From Tubiluchus corallicola (taxonomy: Eukaryota > Priapulida > Priapulimorpha > Priapulimorphida > Tubiluchidae): 64,000 bases of DNA. Location of the stretch: assembly GCA_030141605.1 (NCBI GenBank), contig JAQGDQ010000107.1:505265-569264 (forward strand). The letters run 5' to 3'. Under the pieces are notes generated by a model. The model had not been told where the DNA came from. It ran no database searches and saw nothing but the letters and a program-made list of their open reading frames with translations. Position numbers and translations under genes: made by a program. Positions 1 to 12,304 of this stretch are shown here, in pieces. Position 1 is the stretch's first letter, and each line of letters starts with the position of its first letter.

Positions 1-897
1 CGCTACGTCTATGTAAGATGCTCTCACCTTTCGTCACTCCTCTGGCTGGATCTGATTTTGGGTTCAAAGCTGTTCAGTCTTTTACTTATTAAAGATCGAC
101 TGCTGCGTCAAGTTTTTTTTACCGCTACGTCTATGTAAGATGCTCTCAGCTATCTTCACTCCTCACTCGTCCCTAGATGTCTTGTCGACAGTTTGTTCGT
201 AGAACTTGTTTTTCTGCTGTTTCTCATATGGATTAGCGTGGTCCCTCCCCTACCTAGGATCTTACCATAGATGTAGGAAAACTTTGAACAACCTGTTTAT
301 AAATTCAGTTTTTTCTCACTGGCTTCTTATCTATGGAACCTCTCTCGATTCAAGCAGAAATAAGAAATCTACAGATATCTCCTATAACCAGCAATTACTT
401 ATACGAGTTCAGTCTCTCTGAACATATATATATATTCATACTATTACCTTTCTGCTGCAGACTCTTACCCCGAGTAGCCATTGGTCTTGCTTGGAAACTT
501 TCTATAAAAAGGGCTAAAATTCCAAAGTTTCGGCGCTTGGAGTTTTTGAGTATTGACCCATGAGCTGAAGCCACTCACTTAATACCATAATCTATCGTCT
601 GATTGTCATGTCTCGCCTGTCTGGTATTATAACCAAATAAGTTTTAACCCAACGTGTTAAAGTCTTCGAGTGGGACGCCTCTTTAAGCTAAAGATTAAAG
701 CAAAAACTAATTTAAGCTTTTTTCCGATTCTGGCTCATTGCTACATTTAATTAAGTAATTAAGAAAAAAACATAAAATGTCGCAAGTTACCTGTCCGCTC
801 AGTACACAAAAGCTCGAGTTTTCTCGCATTATATTCATATTAGGATATGGTGTATTATAAGACTTATCATAGCTAAACTTTCCTGGAATCAATGGAC
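1..897. other. Gene-free AT-rich stretch with a direct repeat
   Basis: I see no convincing coding exon here. A direct repeat of about 42 bp opens the window: positions 1-42 and 123-164 both begin cgctacgtctatgtaagatg, are identical for 26 bases and stay similar to the TCACTCCTC motif. The rest is unassigned intergenic or intronic sequence. Confidence 0.6.
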
Positions 898-898
898 G

Positions 899-1205
899 TT
901 GCTCAAAACAATGGTAACAATAACAATGGTGATGAAATGTTGCTCAAAACAATGGCAACTATAACAATGGTGATGAAATGTTGCTCAAAACAATGGTAAC
1001 TATAACAATGGTGATGAATTGTTGCTCAAAACAATGGTAACTATAACAATGGTGATGTAATGTTGCTCATAACAATGGTAACTATAACAATGGTGATGTA
1101 ATGTTGCTCAAAACAATTGTAACTATAACAATGGTGATGAAATGTTGCTCAAAACAATGGTAACTATAACAATGGTGATGAAATGTTGCTCAAAACAAAT
1201 GGTAA
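899..1205. repeat. 41-bp minisatellite, about 7.5 copies
   Basis: Tandem copies of a 41-bp unit built on GCTCAAAACAATGGTAACTA followed by TAACAATGGTGATGAAATGTT. Copy starts at 901, 942, 983, 1024, 1065, 1106, 1147 and 1188 give an exact 41-base period, with only a few substitutions between copies. Confidence 0.95.
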
Positions 1206-1644
1206 TGCACAATCATGCAGGAAATCTATAAAATCAGAAGGATAACTATTACTGATACATCTGTGCTTTGTACGAGATAATTTCTATACAATATCCTGTT
1301 TTAAGATTATTAATTTTAGCTTAAACGACTTTTGCCTATTACTTTTGATGGTACAGTTAATTATAATAGTTTTACTTTTGTTTATCAGAATCGAGAGCAC
1401 ATCGAGCACCACGAAATAGGTGTATTAGGTGCGGGTTTACATCACAACCAGGTGAAGTCTGAAACATGTCCACCATTGTTGAGGACCTCTAGCGGCGGTC
1501 TGGACAACCACGAAGACAGTTGGACTCGTACAACCCTTTTACCAAACAAACACTCAGTAAGATTAGCTGTTAAGTGTGTTACATTACTTACATATACTAT
1601 CATAACGATCTTGGCAGTGATGATGGGAACGACGATAAGACTAC

Positions 1645-1665
1645 AATGATGATGATGATGATGAC

Positions 1666-1739
<74 letters not shown>

Positions 1740-2203
1740 GATGATGATGATGATGATGATGATGATAATGATGATGATGATGATGATGATGAGATGATGA
1801 TGATGATGATAACGATGATAATAACGATGATGATGATGATAATAACGATGATGATGATAACGATGATAATAACGATGATGATGATGATGATGACGATGAT
1901 GATGATGATAACGATGATAATAACGATGATGATGATGATGATGATAACGATGATAATAACGATGATGATGATGATGATAACGATGATAATAACGATGATG
2001 ATGATGATGATGATGATGATAACGATGATAATAACGATGATGATGATGATGATTATGATAACGATGATAATAACGATGATGATGATGATGATGATGATGG
2101 TGATGACGATGATGATGATGATAACGATGATAATAACGATGATGATGATGATAAAGATGATAATAACGATGATGATGATGATGATGATAACGATGATAAT
2201 AAC

Positions 2204-2274
<71 letters not shown>

Positions 2275-2301
2275 CGACGATGATGATGATGATGATGATA
2301 A
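1645..2301. repeat. Compound GAT microsatellite with AACGATGATAATAACGATG interruptions
   Basis: About 650 bases of (GAT)n. From about 1808 the pure array is interrupted at fairly regular intervals by the block aacgatgataataacgatg, which gives a higher-order pattern. The long apparent ORFs on both strands (poly-Met, Ile, Ser, His) come from the three-base period and are not genes. Confidence 0.97.
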
Positions 2302-2730
2302 TGTCATCACGTAATGTGGCCTGGCCAAAATGCAATTTAGAAGAATTATAAGCTTTCGCGTTGCAGATATGGCAGTTCATACATAAACCAGACAGCACGA
2401 AAACTGTTGGTATTTTTCCGTAAACACAAAAATTTAAATTTTAAACAGTTTGTTAATTAACTAGACGTCACGCAGTGGAATGTGGCAGAAATGCTTTTGA
2501 GGAGAACATTGGTGTTATTGATTAGGACAGTAACTGTTGCAGGTGTATCTGTTAATTGAAGAAGCTCTCCGTATCAACACGAAACACATGTAAACTTAAA
2601 AAATTATGAGGGTTTGTTTACATATTACATATCTCATAACATTTACTTTAAGATTCATTCAGCCGCACACTGAATGCAGTAATATTGACCGCCCATATTA
2701 ATTTATGGCGTCATTATTATATAAGCCTGG

Positions 2731-2731
2731 C

Positions 2732-2804
<73 letters not shown>

Positions 2805-3007
2805 CTTCCTGGAGAAGCAAAATCCATCCCGTGTTTATAATTTTTGTAATTAATTATGTACTTTTAAATAATTACCTATTTATTTAATAAACGCTATTGT
2901 TATATTGTTACATTGATTGGTTGATTGGTGGTTGGTTGATTGGTTGGCTGGTTGGTTGGTTGATTGATTGATTGATTGACAGATTTATTGATTGATGGAT
3001 TGATTGT
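2731..3007. repeat. GAT array plus TTGG/TTGA array
   Basis: A pure (GAT)n block occupies about 2731-2803. After an AT-rich spacer a degenerate tetranucleotide run of TTGG and TTGA units covers about 2911-3007. Confidence 0.9.
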
Positions 3008-3159
3008 ATAAAGTCATTACACTTCCAAAAATAGAATCAACATTTATTAATTAACAGCACGTAATACAAAAATTCAGATTCTTCATATGTATTAGATGTT
3101 CAGCGAATTCAAATTAAAAGGCGAAAGTCTAATTAAACCGCCAAAACATTGAACGAATA

Positions 3160-3551
3160 TCAACCAACGTTGTGTTGAACAGACTAAGTGTTGCTTATAA
3201 TAATGGAATTTGCAAACTGCTTTCGTTTAGATTTGATTGTAGTGCATCTGTTATGTGTGTTAATCTTAGTCTACCAGATTTCTTGCATTTTAGAAGAAAA
3301 TGCTACTATAGTATAAGGCAGCGAGTTTTAAATTCCTGTAATATTTTTTTACTTACTCTTGTGAACTCTTGATGTGTATTTTAAATCTATTTTTTTAAAT
3401 TGTGGGTCAACGTCTTAACTTATTGATTACATTGTAAGTTTTAAATGCTTTTACTCGCATTTTGTATATAGTAATTTTTAGTATTTCTAGTTTTAGTCAC
3501 TGTAAATTTTAATTGTATGTTTTTATGTCTTTTATGCTGAAATAAATAGTA
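3160..3551 (+). mobile_element. 3' end of a non-LTR retrotransposon (LINE)
   Basis: A reading frame at about 3160-3372 encodes a C-terminal segment with LNRLSVAYNNGICKLL, a charged stretch, a CSASVM motif and YYSIRQRVLNSCN, closing at TGA. This resembles the extreme C-terminus downstream of the reverse transcriptase in many animal LINEs, where a V-AYN-R-LL-SAS-MF pattern recurs. About 180 bases of AT-rich 3' UTR with AATAAA follow and run straight into a tetranucleotide array. No RT domain remains, so the copy is 5'-truncated, as expected for LINE insertions. The clade is not assigned. Confidence 0.6.
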
Positions 3552-3946
3552 ATCAATCAATCAGTCAGTCAGTCAGTCAGTCAGTCAGTCAGTCAGTCAG
3601 TCAGTCAGTCAGTCAGTCAGTCAGTCAGTCAGTCAGTCAGTCAGTCAGTCAGTCAGTCAGTCAGTCAGTCAGTCAGTCAGTCAGTCAGTCAGTCAGTCGT
3701 CAGTCAGTCAGTCAGTCAGTAAGTCAGTAAGTCAGGGATTCAGTCAGTCAGTCAGTCAGTCAGTCAGTCAGTGAGGGATTCAGTCAGTCAGTAAGTCAGT
3801 CAATCAGTCAGTCAGTCAGTCAGTCAGTCAGTCAGTCAGTCAGTCAGTCAGTCAGTCAGTCAGTCAGTCAGTCAGTCAGTCAGTCAGTCAGTCAGTCAGT
3901 CAGTCAGTCAGTCAGTCAGTCAGTCAGTCAGTCAGTCAATCTGCGC
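3552..3946. repeat. (CAGT)n tetranucleotide array
   Basis: Nearly 400 bases of CAGT units begin as CAAT units right at the end of the LINE 3' UTR. Two GGGATTCAGT interruptions (near 3735 and 3776) and some CAAT/AAGT variants are present. The position suggests the array grew from the LINE's 3' tail. Confidence 0.97.
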
Positions 3947-4867
3947 TCAATTTTGCACCATTGCCCTTAAAAGTTTGACTGCACTCAATTTTGCTGTACC
4001 AATGCCGGAAGATATTAACGATTTACATTATTTTGACTGAAATCGACTTAAGCAAAATAAACGAAAAGTAAAAAGTTAATAAATAAATATTTACGAGACG
4101 TAACTGCAGTTGAGAATGTCTACACTCTTCCTCTTCAATTAGCTTCTTACACTGTAATAGCATTACTTCATGGGGGAGTTTGGCAAACATTCGAGCAGTC
4201 AAACATCTCAGTTTCTCCTCGACTCGACCATAATTGACATCGATTCCGTGGCTGCTGCTTCTTTACGGTTTCCTCATATGATCCGGATTTTTAATTGCGC
4301 GTTTTACTAAAATGAAAAGAGATGCTACAGAGATGGATAATTGAAAATAGACGTTTTAGTTTTGGTGGGTCAAAATACATCAGTGGCATGCGAAATTCAC
4401 TTTATAAATGCCAACAGTTCACTAGAATGAAAAGAGATGTCACAAAGTTGGATAATTTAAAATCGACGTTTTAGTTTGTTGGGTCAAAATCTATTCAAAA
4501 CATATCAGTGGTATGCCAAATTCACTTTATAAATGCCAACAGTTTGTTACAGAATTCAATGCTATTATGAGATTAGGCTAAATATGTATTAGAACATTGG
4601 TAATTAGTAGTTATCTGTCATGTATTGTTTAGCAAAATTTTGAAACTTTTACACTTTTCCTGTAATTTAACCAAGAAAGTGAAAAATTTTTAATGCTTCT
4701 GTTATATTTAAATGTTCTATACAACTTTAGTTATTACTGCAAGTGTAATGTATAATTTAATCTCTTCTCCCCCACTTAAAATTGAGTATATATATATATA
4801 TATATATCATTGTATATACAAGTAAGCAATATGGTGCATTGTAATACAAGTAAGTGGTACATTGACA
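3947..4867. other. Non-coding stretch with a small TA repeat
   Basis: No supported gene. A short near-duplicate occurs inside it: the motif TTCACTTTATAAATGCCAAC followed by AGTT appears near 4397 and again near 4521, each followed or preceded by similar GATAATT-AAAATCGACGTTTTAGTTT sequence. A (TA)n tract lies at about 4787-4807. Confidence 0.5.
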
Positions 4868-5080
4868 TCATTTTTTCATTTAAGTAAGGTGAGTGTGTTA
4901 ATGACCGTATCGTCGTACACTCACCTCGCACTACTCAAATTATTACATCATTTACTTCATCCTTATTTACATTAAGTTATCTACGGAAGCATGCATAACT
5001 ATAATCATTTTTTCATTTAAGTAAGGTGAGTGTGTTAATGACCGTATGGTCGTACACTCACCTCGCACTACTCAAATTAT
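4868..5080. repeat. Duplicated hairpin element (two copies)
   Basis: Two copies of a roughly 75-bp element lie at about 4868-4943 and 5005-5080. Each carries the inverted repeat AGGTGAGTGT ... ACACTCACCT (arms 4887-4896/4917-4926 and 5024-5033/5054-5063) around a 20-base loop. The copies differ by a single C/G change in the loop near the centre (CGTATCGTCG versus CGTATGGTCG). Confidence 0.85.
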
Positions 5081-5253
5081 TTTATTTAAAGTTAATTAAT
5101 GTGTATGATATTGTATTTTGATGTGTGAAAATAAATTCGTAGTTTATAGTTCATAGTTCTGAATTGAGCGTGTAGAAGAATGATTAAATAAACGAATAAT
5201 AAAGAATAAGAATTATATTAGATCACGTTCACTCACTGTTTTTCTATTTGCAG

Positions 5254-5529
5254 AGCTCTAAGGAACTTGCCATATACAACCCAGACCAGGGCAACTCAAG
5301 AGTCCGGAACCCCCGGCGAGGTTCGTACTCCGATTCCCAAAGTAGCTTGGAATTAATTCTCCATAATCGTGCTAGCAATCAATGCACCAACAACAGCAAC
5401 AACCACGGCGGTGGCGACATTCACGCCGCCACCGTCACCGCCATCGTTACATCGCCATCCGAATCTGACATCAGCCGAACGTCATGTACGGACGCCATGC
5501 CTGCCGTCGTTCGAATATCGACATTGTGA
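5254..5529 (+). CDS. Likely terminal exon, C-terminal tail of an unidentified protein
   Basis: A pyrimidine-rich acceptor (TTTTTCTATTTGCAG) ends at 5253 and opens a 91-codon frame to the TGA at 5527-5529. GC content is clearly higher than in the flanks, as expected for a coding exon. The peptide is hydrophilic, rich in Ser, Asn, Thr and Arg, and includes an RRGSYSDSQSSLEL patch that could be phosphorylated. No fold is recognised. It ends in RISTL. A Ser at -2 and Leu at 0 fit a class I PDZ-binding C-terminus, which would suit the cytoplasmic tail of a channel, receptor or adhesion protein; this role is inference. An AATAAA at 5769-5774 could serve as the poly(A) signal. The exons upstream of it were not found between 3.9 and 5.2 kb, so the intron may reach beyond the window. 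Confidence 0.5.
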   Translation, partial: SSKELAIYNPDQGNSRVRNPRRGSYSDSQSSLELILHNRASNQCTNNSNNHGGGDIHAATVTAIVTSPSESDISRTSCTDAMPAVVRISTL

Positions 5530-5918
5530 TGTAATCATGTACATTCTTCCATATAAGGCAACATTAGCCTAGCATAAATGTGATTTGTGTATAATGGCTA
5601 AGTTGCCAGGGTACATTATTTTTCATCTTTCCTGTATATGTATTATTACGTTATTACCTGTTCTATGATCACCTGTGCAAAGCAATATTCGCGAATTCCG
5701 TTTTATTCGTCGAAATTTATTCAGAATTTATGTTTTACGGGTTACAGGAGAAATGTAAAATGCATGTAAATAAACGCGAAATCACGAGTTTTTTATTGTT
5801 AGTGTGAAGTAAGCTATGTTGTTGCTAGTAACATTGCAAGATTACCTTGAGATTTCGTGCAGTTTTATGTCACGTTCTACATAAACGTAATTTCAACTCC
5901 ATGTTTTCGTAAATCATG

Positions 5919-6133
5919 TACAGGGTGCTCCTAAAAAACAGTGCAGTGAAAATATACTCGCCAAATCACAAAAGATGTTTAAAATGAGCCTTCCTTCTGC
6001 ATTGTGATATTGTAATACATAATGACGTAAACAATGTTATAGTTGTATAACGGCATTAAACTTTGTATGATGGTAAGATTGGTATCTTTAACATAAGTTT
6101 GTTAGTGGGCTGCTTCTTTTGGAACACCCTGTA
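5919..6133. mobile_element. Short non-autonomous DNA transposon (MITE), mariner-like termini
   Basis: The left end TACAGGGTGCTCCTAAAA (from 5919) and the reverse complement of the right end (TACAGGGTGTTCCAAAAG, ending at 6133) match over about 18 bases with few differences. They enclose about 215 bp without coding capacity. The CAGGGTG start beside TA dinucleotides fits Tc1/mariner-type MITEs, which duplicate a TA target; family membership is inferred from the ends only. Confidence 0.7.
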
Positions 6134-7481
6134 TATCTATGTCTTGCTTTTCAAACAGTTTCTTAGTTTCTGCGCATAAAGTTATGCCTAGTTGGTCACT
6201 TATAGGCCTATTTCGAATAAAAATCTTCACTGGCAACGATTATTATACCAACAAAAATGTGTTACAGAAATTAAATGTATTTTATGACCTAAAAATTGTT
6301 TTTAATGTCGTGTTTATTGGGAGAAAATCTGTAGATTTCCGTACACTTTGTTAAGCAAACTCCCCACGATGGCTAATTTCACTAATTCCTTCAGCGGAGA
6401 TTAAACGAAGCTACAAGAATTGATCTTTCCTACAGAACGTGACTCTTCATTACTACTGCCAAGGACAGGAGCGATAAGAGCTTTGGTGATGATTCCAAAC
6501 CCCGAGCTTCATCGAATCTTAGTAAAACCGACACCTGCCCCTCTTTTAGTCATGAAAAGAATTGAATTTTATGCAAAATCTACCGTAGAAGATAAAAAAC
6601 ACCAAAAACTTCTGGAACCTCATTTTATAACCATCCCACTTATTTACATAGCGAAATGCATTTGTACTATTGCTGTGCAGGTCTATGCTTTATTTATTTA
6701 ATTATTTATGTTTTCTACTTATTTATTTATTTCCACGTAAAATACATGTTTCTCAAAACAATTACAAATCAGTCATAAACTAATTATACAAACACAAACA
6801 CTGGAATACGGTCAGAAAGTCACTAGTCTTATTGGTTATATTGGTTGTGACACGCGCCGTAGCGTCTCATTGGTTAAAAACAAAAACCGTTTCATTGGTA
6901 CGAATGTAAACTAATGAAAATGATAGTTATTAATACATTAAAAACAAAGTTTTGCGTACAAACATTAAACAGTGATAGTGTAATTACAAAAACATCGCAA
7001 AACAAAAAACCGTACAGTAAGACTAGAGTTCATAATGGCTCATCATTGTAATTAGTTTAACCGTTGATAATGTTAACTTAAGCAAGGTGCACACACTCTC
7101 TCTTTGCCCAAATTATTCCGAATGTAAATAACTGGACAGGAAAGTAATTGCACATATTTGGCTTATGATAATTAAGGATACATAATTTACATATAAATTG
7201 CAGAAAACTTAAAATACCTGCATATTGCACGTACTTGTAGTTATATGAAAATTAGACTGTACAGTATCGTCTTAATCATTACAGCTTACTAATCGTTAAA
7301 GAAATATAATTTAAAATGCAATGAAAAATGTTCAAATCAGGGGTACCATTCACGACGTCAGTGTAGTACATTTATATGCATAAAGACAAAGCTACTTATT
7401 TATACAGCAAATACAAAAATGGTATAATTATCACAAGTAATATACACTTTTGAATCTGCAGCTAATCATTTGCAAGTGTAA
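6134..7481. other. Non-coding stretch, nothing assigned
   Basis: AT-rich sequence with TTTATT-rich tracts near 6690-6735. A 93-codon open frame at 6420-6701 has no recognisable motif and no clear splice context. No supported gene or RNA. Confidence 0.5.
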
Positions 7482-9425
7482 CAATGCTCATAATGAATTA
7501 GGGAAATGACTGTTATAAGGCCAGTCAATGCTCATAATGAATTAGGGAAATGACTGTTATAAGGCCAGTCAATGCTCATAATGAATTAGGGAAATGACTG
7601 TTATAAGGCCAGTCAATGCTCATAATGAATTAGGGAAATGACTGTTATAAGGCCAGTCGATGCTCATAATGAATTAGGGAAATGACTGTTATAAGGCCAG
7701 TCAATGCTCATAATGAATTAGGGAAATGACTGTTATAAGGCCAGTCAATGCTCATAATGAATTAGGGAAATGACTGTTATAAGGCCAGTCAATGCTCATA
7801 ATGAATTAGGGAAATGACTGTTATAAGGCCAGTCAATGCTCATAATGAATTAGGGAAATGACTGTTATAAGGCCAGTCAATGCTCATACTGAATTAGGGA
7901 AATGACTGTTATAAGGCCAGTCAATGCTCATAATGAATTAGGGAAATGACTGTTATAAGGCCAGTCAATGCTCATAATGAATTAGGGAAATGACTGTTAT
8001 AAGGCCAGTCAATGCTCATAATGAATTAGAAAACGTATAAGGCAGTATGTCATAATGAATTAGGAAATGACGTTATAAGAGTCACTATAATGAATTAGGA
8101 AATGACTGTTATAGCAGTAATGCTCATATGTGGGAAATGACTGTTATAAGGCCAGTCAATGCTCATAATGAATTAGGGAAATGACTGTTATAAGGCCAGT
8201 CAATGTCATAATGAATTAGGGAAATGAGTTATAAGGCCAGTCAATGCTCATAATGAATTAGGGAAATGACTGTTATAGCCAGTCAATGCTCATAATGAAT
8301 TAGGGAAATGACTGTTATAAGGCCAGTCAATGCTCATAATGAATTAGGGAAATGACTGTTATAAGGCCATCAATGCTCATAATGAATTAGGAAATGACTG
8401 TTATAAGGCAGTCAATGCTCATAATGAATTAGGGAAATGACTGTTATAAGGCCAGTCAATGCTCATAATGAATTAGGGAAATGACTGTTATAAGGCCAGT
8501 CAATGCTCATAATGAATTAGGGAAATGACTGTTATAAGGCCAGTCAATGCTCATAATGAATTAGGGAAATGACTGTTATAAGGCCAGTCAATGCTCATAA
8601 TGAATTAGGGAAATGACTGTTATAAGGCCAGTCAATGCTCATAATGAATTAGGGAAATGACTGTTATAAGGCCAGTCAATGCTCATAATGAATTAGGGAA
8701 ATGACTGTTATAAGGCCAGTCAATGCTCATAATGAATTAGGGAAATGACTGTTATAAGGCCAGTCAATGCTCATAATGAATTAGGGAAATGACTGTTATA
8801 AGGCCAGTCAATGCTCATAATGAATTAGGGAAATGACTGTTATAAGGCCAGTCAATGCTCATAATGAATTAGGGAAATGACTGTTATAAGGCCAGTCAAT
8901 GCTCATAATGAATTAGGGAAATGACTGTTATAAGACCAGTCAATGCTCATAATGAATTAGGGAAATGACTGTTATAAGGCCAGTCAATGCTCATAATGAA
9001 TTAGGGAAATGACTGTTATAAGGCCAGTCAATGCTCATAATGAATTAGGGAAATGACTGTTATAAGGTCAGTGAATGCTCATAATGAATTAGGGAAATGA
9101 CTGTTATAAGGCCAGTCAATGCTCATAATGAATTAGGGAAATGACAGTTATAAGACCAGTCAATGCTCATAATGAATTAGGGAAATGACAGTTATAAAAC
9201 CAGTCAATGCTCATAATGAATTAGGGAAATGACTGTTATAAGGCCAGTCAATGCTCATAATGAATTAGGGAAATGACTGTTATAAGGCCAGTCAATGCTC
9301 ATAATGAATTAGGGAAATGACTGTTATAAGGCCAGTCAATGCTCATAATGAATTAGGGAAATGACTGTTATAAGGTCAGCGAATGCTCACAATGAATTAG
9401 GGAAATGACTGTTATAAGGCCAGTC
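7482..9425. repeat. 44-bp minisatellite, about 44 copies
   Basis: Tandem copies of a 44-bp unit (CAATGCTCATAATGAATTAG followed by GGAAATGACTGTTATAAGGCCAGT) fill nearly 2 kb. Most copies are identical. Copies in about 8030-8400 carry many scattered single-base or short deletions, and copies after about 9060 carry clustered substitutions (GTCAGTGAATG, GACAGTTATAAGACC, AAAACCAGT). The period is not a multiple of three, so no long frame stays open. Confidence 0.98.
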
Positions 9426-10553
9426 ACTCTTTCCTGTGGGCTGAGATAAACTGGCCTCTAATTAAGAATGTGAACGTCTCCAAGCACAGGATTTACTTAT
9501 GAAGGCGTTAATCCAGCTAACCTAATTTCCTCAAATGACTGACCCTTGGAGCTCTGACTAGCAAATTGTGAAACCACAAGGGAATCAATCTAAAATTTGC
9601 CAAGCTTTAAAGCATAATTTGGACCAACAGATTAAACCCTAAGTAGTTAAAGGCGTTAAAAATTATAAAAGATGAGTGAGGGAAACATGATTTTTCATAA
9701 ACTCGACTTCGTAAATCGTAATCAAATTTTTACAAAATAGAGTATCCGTAATGATCATGCATAATATTTAGAAAACAGCGATGACAAATACTTTAGCACG
9801 CATTACAAACATGAATCTACTACGGTTTAAAACTTCGGACATGTTGTTAAACATTTAAAATTTACACTTTATAATCCAAGTAACGAAAGATGTGCTAAAA
9901 TGGTTGTTTTTACACGTGCAAGTTGCTTATTTACGTAATTTTTGTAAAAGCCTAAAGTGATAACAACGTTCCATTTAGGATTTAGTTGATTTCAATTGTT
10001 TTTCAATAATCTAGATACCGTTTTGCAGTATCTTATCAATATTGTTCAAGATAAAATAAAGTAAATACATGAGGTTATTACCATTGTAGCATAAATTCTA
10101 GCCTATATTTGCAGTATTCCGCTTGCAGAGCTGTTCTCAGCTACATTCTATCAGGTCTTTCATGGCTTTTTCGCAGCCTATATAGTATTTTCATTATTAA
10201 TTGATTCTTACAAACGTCCCTTGTTTATCATAAATCATCCTTCGTAGAAATGTTATGTAGAAGAATTCCACTCGTCTTCCAAAGAACGAGGCTTATTGAT
10301 TACTAATAAGTAATGATGCTTTGTCAGGCGTGGATGCTGATGAACATACCGGCACAAAGCAAATCGTTGCCATTATCAGCTGATCATTAACTTTCGTGAA
10401 TTCTTCCAGTAAATATTGTTTAATAGGAGCTGCAGGCCATGAATTCATTCCAAGAAGTGTAAGATGATCAAGTGTCTTACTCTAGGAAACTGTGACGTAA
10501 ACGTATTCGCTTAGAATCCCAAACAAGCTATTGAATGACAATTGTATAACGAT
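9426..10553. other. Non-coding stretch, nothing assigned
   Basis: Unique-looking AT-rich sequence between the minisatellite and a GAT/GAC array. No exon with convincing splice sites, RNA gene or element ends was recognised. Confidence 0.5.
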
Positions 10554-10722
10554 ACTGATGATGATGACGACGACGACGACGATGATGATGATGATGATGA
10601 TGATGATGCTGACGAAGCCGACGATGATGATAATGACGACGACGATGATGATGATAATGAGAGAACGACGACGACGACAGCGACGATGATGATGATGATG
10701 ACGACGACGATGCTGATAATGA
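10554..10722. repeat. GAT/GAC trinucleotide array
   Basis: Mixed GAT and GAC units interrupted by GCTGACGAAGCC. Long ORFs in several frames on both strands are an effect of the three-base period. Confidence 0.93.
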
Positions 10723-12191
10723 GACAAAATGGATTGAGGCAGTCAAAGCAGCATTTTTGCATTTCAATTATGTCTCCTCTGATAACCTCGTCGAAATGAT
10801 AGTACCTTACTGGCTTATTCGCGTCATTTGTGGTTTTTGCCATAATATAATAAAACAGATAAGATTTTTCCAATTTCCAAGGACTATCTTGGATTTCTTG
10901 AATTTATAACTTGTTAAGTGTTCAGATAAATATCCAAATAATTATTTCGGGTCATACAAAATTTTGAAACAAAATAAAATGATAAACTATTTTTACAGGA
11001 AAAGATATCATATTGGACTGCCGTGCGTTCATAGCGGAGGCAGGACGGATGGCACCGCGACCCACACCGTGCGGCATGTCTTAATCATTCAACGCCTCAC
11101 CCATAAACAATGATTGAATAATAGAGTCAGTCGAAATGACAATTTATTATTGAATTTTACACTTTAAATAAGGAACGACCAGCTTACCTACAGGAACAGA
11201 TTTTGCGAGAAAAGCCTGAGAAATTTGAACACAGCTTCACGAAAGACACGACCACTGACAAGGGTCTACAGCAGACCTTCCCTTTTTATAAGCTCAGGTG
11301 TGCACGTGACTAGTGGCTTTTACTAACACAAGGTCAGAATACGACTCTGTGCTAGATAAAGCCACGTTCACATGCACACCTGAAAAGTCTACTGTATTCC
11401 CCTGCCAGCATTACATTTCATTTCATCACAGCCCTGCAGTACACTATTACACAAGGGCCTACATTATAAGCTGGATCGACAGTTCTTGTATTAAAAAAAT
11501 AAAGCATTTTTGACATTGACTAGTAAAAGTCCAGTATCAGCTTGCTTTACTATAGTTTCTCTTTCGCAGAGTTTTTATTGACATATTTCTCTGTTGCTGC
11601 TAAAACGCGCTGATGTCTAAACTGTACAGCAGTTTTTATTACTGCAACGTCAGTAATAGCTCTGAACTTCAAAGAGAGCAATATCCATAATCGGTGCAAA
11701 TCATCAACTTTGTAATAGAGTCAAATGTCGGCAGACCGCAAGAGTTGCAAAACCAGCTTCCAGGCTTCTTAGACTCAAGCAAGCGAACTAGATCAATGAT
11801 CAATCAGTTATTGGATAGCTTCGCCATCTGTTGACAATTTGTTGCACTTCAGAGGTTAAGTTAGGCATCACAAGTAACTAAGCAACGTTACAATTTTTTA
11901 GTGTCACTTGTAAGTAGTAATAACAATTTAAAAAGAAAACCAAAAGGCAGCTTACCTTGATCTAATACTATAAATTTTCATTAAAATCTGATGAGTATTT
12001 ACATATAATATGTAAAAAATATTATTTTCAACATGTGTAACATATTTTTTGTTTTATTTATTTATTGACGATTCACAAGCCATACAATTACAATTGCAAT
12101 TACAAGTTACCAAAAATTACATAAACAATGAAGAAAAAACTACACTTACAAACCCGCACATGGGGTATAATCGCCAACACAATAAAACACA
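10723..12191. other. Non-coding stretch, nothing assigned
   Basis: No supported gene. A slightly GC-richer island at about 11015-11100 (GGAGGCAGGACGGATGGCAC) could belong to an unrecognised repeat. The sequence at about 12045-12190, with TTTATTTATT and ending ACAATAAAACACAG directly before a TAA array, looks like the inverted 3' tail of a retroposon, but no coding part was seen. Confidence 0.4.
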
Positions 12192-12209
12192 GTAATAATA
12201 ATAATAATG

Positions 12210-12303
<94 letters not shown>
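12192..12303. repeat. (TAA)n array
   Basis: About 110 bases of TAA units with a few TGA, TAC and TAG variants. Confidence 0.95.

Positions 12304-12304
<1 letters not shown>

Noticed and set aside
1442-2398. 318-codon minus-strand frame rich in Ile, Ser and His
   Set aside because: It is produced by the GAT array; only the three-base period keeps it open.
6420-6701. 93-codon plus-strand frame
   Set aside because: No recognisable motif, splice signal or compositional support.
7482-9425. CRISPR-like regular repeat array
   Set aside because: The copies are contiguous tandem units without unique spacers, in a eukaryotic context.
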